In this document: positions 62,852 to 64,000 of the stretch, one piece after another
Layout of the letters: the number at the start of each line of letters is the position of its first letter
Position numbering within the stretch: the first letter of the stretch is position 1
Origin: Paraburkholderia diazotrophica
GTDB taxonomy: Bacteria; Pseudomonadota; Gammaproteobacteria; Burkholderiales; Burkholderiaceae
Length of the DNA stretch: 64,000 nucleotides
Reading direction: 5' to 3'
Assembly (NCBI RefSeq): GCF_900108945.1
Contig: NZ_FNYE01000006.1
Span: 124,001 to 188,000, forward strand
Translations under genes and position numbers: made by a program
The notes under the pieces: model-generated
Databases searched by the model: none
Seen by the model: only the letters and a program-made list of their open reading frames with translations
What the model was told of the DNA's origin: nothing

Positions 62852-63859
62852 ATGCTCAGCGTCATCTGTGAATCGCCCGGCGTTCTGCGCCACGAAGACC
62901 GCAAACCGCCTCACCGCGCAGACGGCGAGGTACTGCTGCGCGTCAGTCGCGTCGGTATCTGCGGCACCGACATGCATATCTATACGGGGAATCAGCCGTA
63001 TCTCCAGTATCCGCGCGTGATGGGACACGAGCTGTCGGCTATCGTCGCTGAGGCGGAGACCGGCGCGCACGTTGCGCCCGGCGACGCCGTCTACGTGATG
63101 CCCTATCTGTCCTGCGGGACATGCGTCGCGTGCAGGCAGGGAAAAACGAATTGCTGCGTCAATATCAAGGTATTGGGCGTGCATCGCGATGGCGCGTTGG
63201 CGGAATATCTGTCGGTGCCCGCGCAGTTCGTTCACAAGGCGGACGGCGTTACGCTCGATCAGGCGGCGATGCTCGAATTCCTCGCGATCGGCGCACACGC
63301 GGTTCGCCGTGCCGACGTATCGGCCGGCCAGCGGGTGCTCGTCGTGGGCGCGGGGCCCATCGGCATGGCCGCCATGCTGTTTGCAAAACTGCGCGGCGCA
63401 GTCGTTACCTGCCTGGACACCCGCGCAGACCGTCTCGCGTTCTGCCGCGAGCACATTGGCGTTTCCACCGTTTCCATCGGGCCTGCTGACGCTGATGAAC
63501 TATCGGCGCTCACGGCCGGCGAGTTCTTCGACGTCGTGTTCGACGCGACTGGGAACATCAAGGCGATGAACCGGGGCTTCGAGTTCATTGCACACGGCGG
63601 AAAATATGTGCTTATCTCAATCGTGCCGGGCGAGGTCACGTTCTCCGACCCGGAGTTTCACAAGCGCGAAGCGACGCTGCTCGGCAGCCGCAATGCAACT
63701 GCGGAAGACTTCGAGACAGTGCTGGACGCGATGCGCGCAGGCCTCATCCCGGACAAGGCGCTCAATACTCACCGGATGAGCCTGGCAGACGTGCCAACCG
63801 AGTTTCCGAAACTGATGGAGCCGGGACAGACCGTCGTCAAGGCTTTGGTCGAGTGCTAA
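62852..63859 (+). CDS. zinc-dependent alcohol dehydrogenase, MDR family (335 aa)
   Basis: The catalytic zinc site is seen in VGICGTDMHIYTG and VMGHELSA, and the structural zinc motif in CGTCVACRQGKTNCC. The nucleotide-binding motif is VLVVGAGPIGMAAM. The family oxidises sugar acids or polyols such as L-galactonate or sorbitol. AAGGA lies 8 nt before ATG 62852. The longer frame to 62699 is rejected because it overlaps the upstream ORF and lacks a ribosome binding site. Confidence 0.88.
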   Translation: MLSVICESPGVLRHEDRKPPHRADGEVLLRVSRVGICGTDMHIYTGNQPYLQYPRVMGHELSAIVAEAETGAHVAPGDAVYVMPYLSCGTCVACRQGKTNCCVNIKVLGVHRDGALAEYLSVPAQFVHKADGVTLDQAAMLEFLAIGAHAVRRADVSAGQRVLVVGAGPIGMAAMLFAKLRGAVVTCLDTRADRLAFCREHIGVSTVSIGPADADELSALTAGEFFDVVFDATGNIKAMNRGFEFIAHGGKYVLISIVPGEVTFSDPEFHKREATLLGSRNATAEDFETVLDAMRAGLIPDKALNTHRMSLADVPTEFPKLMEPGQTVVKALVEC

Positions 63860-63881
63860 ACGAAACGGCAGGATCGTTCGA

Positions 63882-64000
63882 ATGAGTCAACCCATTCTTC
63901 AGTTCGGCACCAGCCGCTTCCTGCAGGCACATGTCGCCCTGTTCGTCTCGCAGGCGCTCGAACGCGGTGATGCGCTCGGCGGCATCGGCGTCGTGCAAAG
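63882..64000 (+). CDS. mannitol dehydrogenase/fructuronate reductase family protein, N-terminal fragment
   Basis: Only 39 codons are present before the window ends. The start ILQFGTSRFLQAHVALFVSQALERG is the FGTSRFLQAH signature of the mannitol/mannonate/tagaturonate dehydrogenase family. AGGA lies upstream of ATG 63882, and it follows the alcohol dehydrogenase by 22 bp. It suggests that the operon handles a hexuronate, aldonate or polyol. Confidence 0.8.
   Translation, partial: MSQPILQFGTSRFLQAHVALFVSQALERGDALGGIGVVQ

Noticed and set aside
1..64000. Search for tRNA/rRNA genes, CRISPR arrays, insertion sequences and prophage genes
   Set aside because: Nothing convincing was seen. No clusters of direct repeats with spacers, no transposase motifs and no integrase were recognised. 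A covariance-model scan could still reveal a missed tRNA.

Overview
This window looks like a chromosome or large-replicon segment of a Burkholderiales bacterium, most likely Paraburkholderia, Caballeronia or a close relative. The base composition is high in G+C with strong G/C third positions. The citrate synthase reads like the Burkholderia form as I remember it. There is a DUF4148 exported protein, and dense catabolic gene clusters are paired with ABC transporters and LysR, GntR or RpiR regulators. No rRNA, tRNA, CRISPR array, transposase or replication origin was recognised.

Layout. 0-8.8 kb is housekeeping and accessory: an alpha/beta-hydrolase tail, an unknown protein, citrate synthase (gltA) with a strong terminator, an amylo-alpha-1,6-glucosidase, a DUF2278 protein, and a Ku protein translationally coupled to a MerR-HTH/TPR protein. 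8.9-15.3 kb is a D-xylonate (Weimberg) module. A divergent MFS transporter faces xylD-xylX-KGSA dehydrogenase across a region with three GTTAYCGRTAAC palindromes of LacI/GntR-operator type. 15.4-18.3 kb holds a PF03773 permease with a His-rich tail, divergent from a sensor kinase that has no partner regulator here. 18.4-21.5 kb is an RpiR regulator, a class III aminotransferase and a carboxymuconolactone-decarboxylase-like protein; a shared palindrome sits at both promoters. 21.6-26.7 kb has DUF4148, OsmC and PEP-mutase/ICL-family genes, then a LysR regulator divergent from a methyltransferase/membrane-protein pair.

26.7-29.9 kb is gene-poor and shows decay. It holds a small membrane-protein gene with compensating frameshifts, a DsbA/FrnE-like remnant with a stop, an ECF sigma factor with an in-frame TAA after codon 15, and a DUF2892 frame with no start codon.

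29.9-43.9 kb is a catabolic locus on both strands. A LysR regulator is divergent from a polyamine-type ABC transporter (ATPase and two permeases) interleaved with a HAD protein, an FAD amine oxidoreductase and an aldehyde dehydrogenase. The opposite strand carries a tartrate-dehydrogenase fragment, a succinate-semialdehyde dehydrogenase, an aspartoacylase-type deacylase, a cupin, the transporter's likely solute-binding protein and a GMC oxidoreductase. At about 43,875 the dehydrogenase fragment meets, head to head, an FAD oxidoreductase that is also 5'-truncated. This is a rearrangement or assembly breakpoint.

44.9-56.9 kb is a peptide/opine-type ABC transporter operon with fused ATPases, then a tandem cupin, an FAD oxidase, an Asp/Glu-racemase-like protein and a three-subunit HcnABC/opine-oxidase-type dehydrogenase. 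The set suggests uptake and oxidation of an amino-acid-like compound, possibly a D-amino acid, hydroxyproline or an opine. 57.1-64 kb is a sugar or polyol module: a GntR/FCD regulator divergent from an RbsACB-type transporter, an aldo/keto reductase, a zinc alcohol dehydrogenase and the start of a mannitol-dehydrogenase-family gene cut by the window end.

All functional names come from motif recognition and remembered family features. No database search was run.
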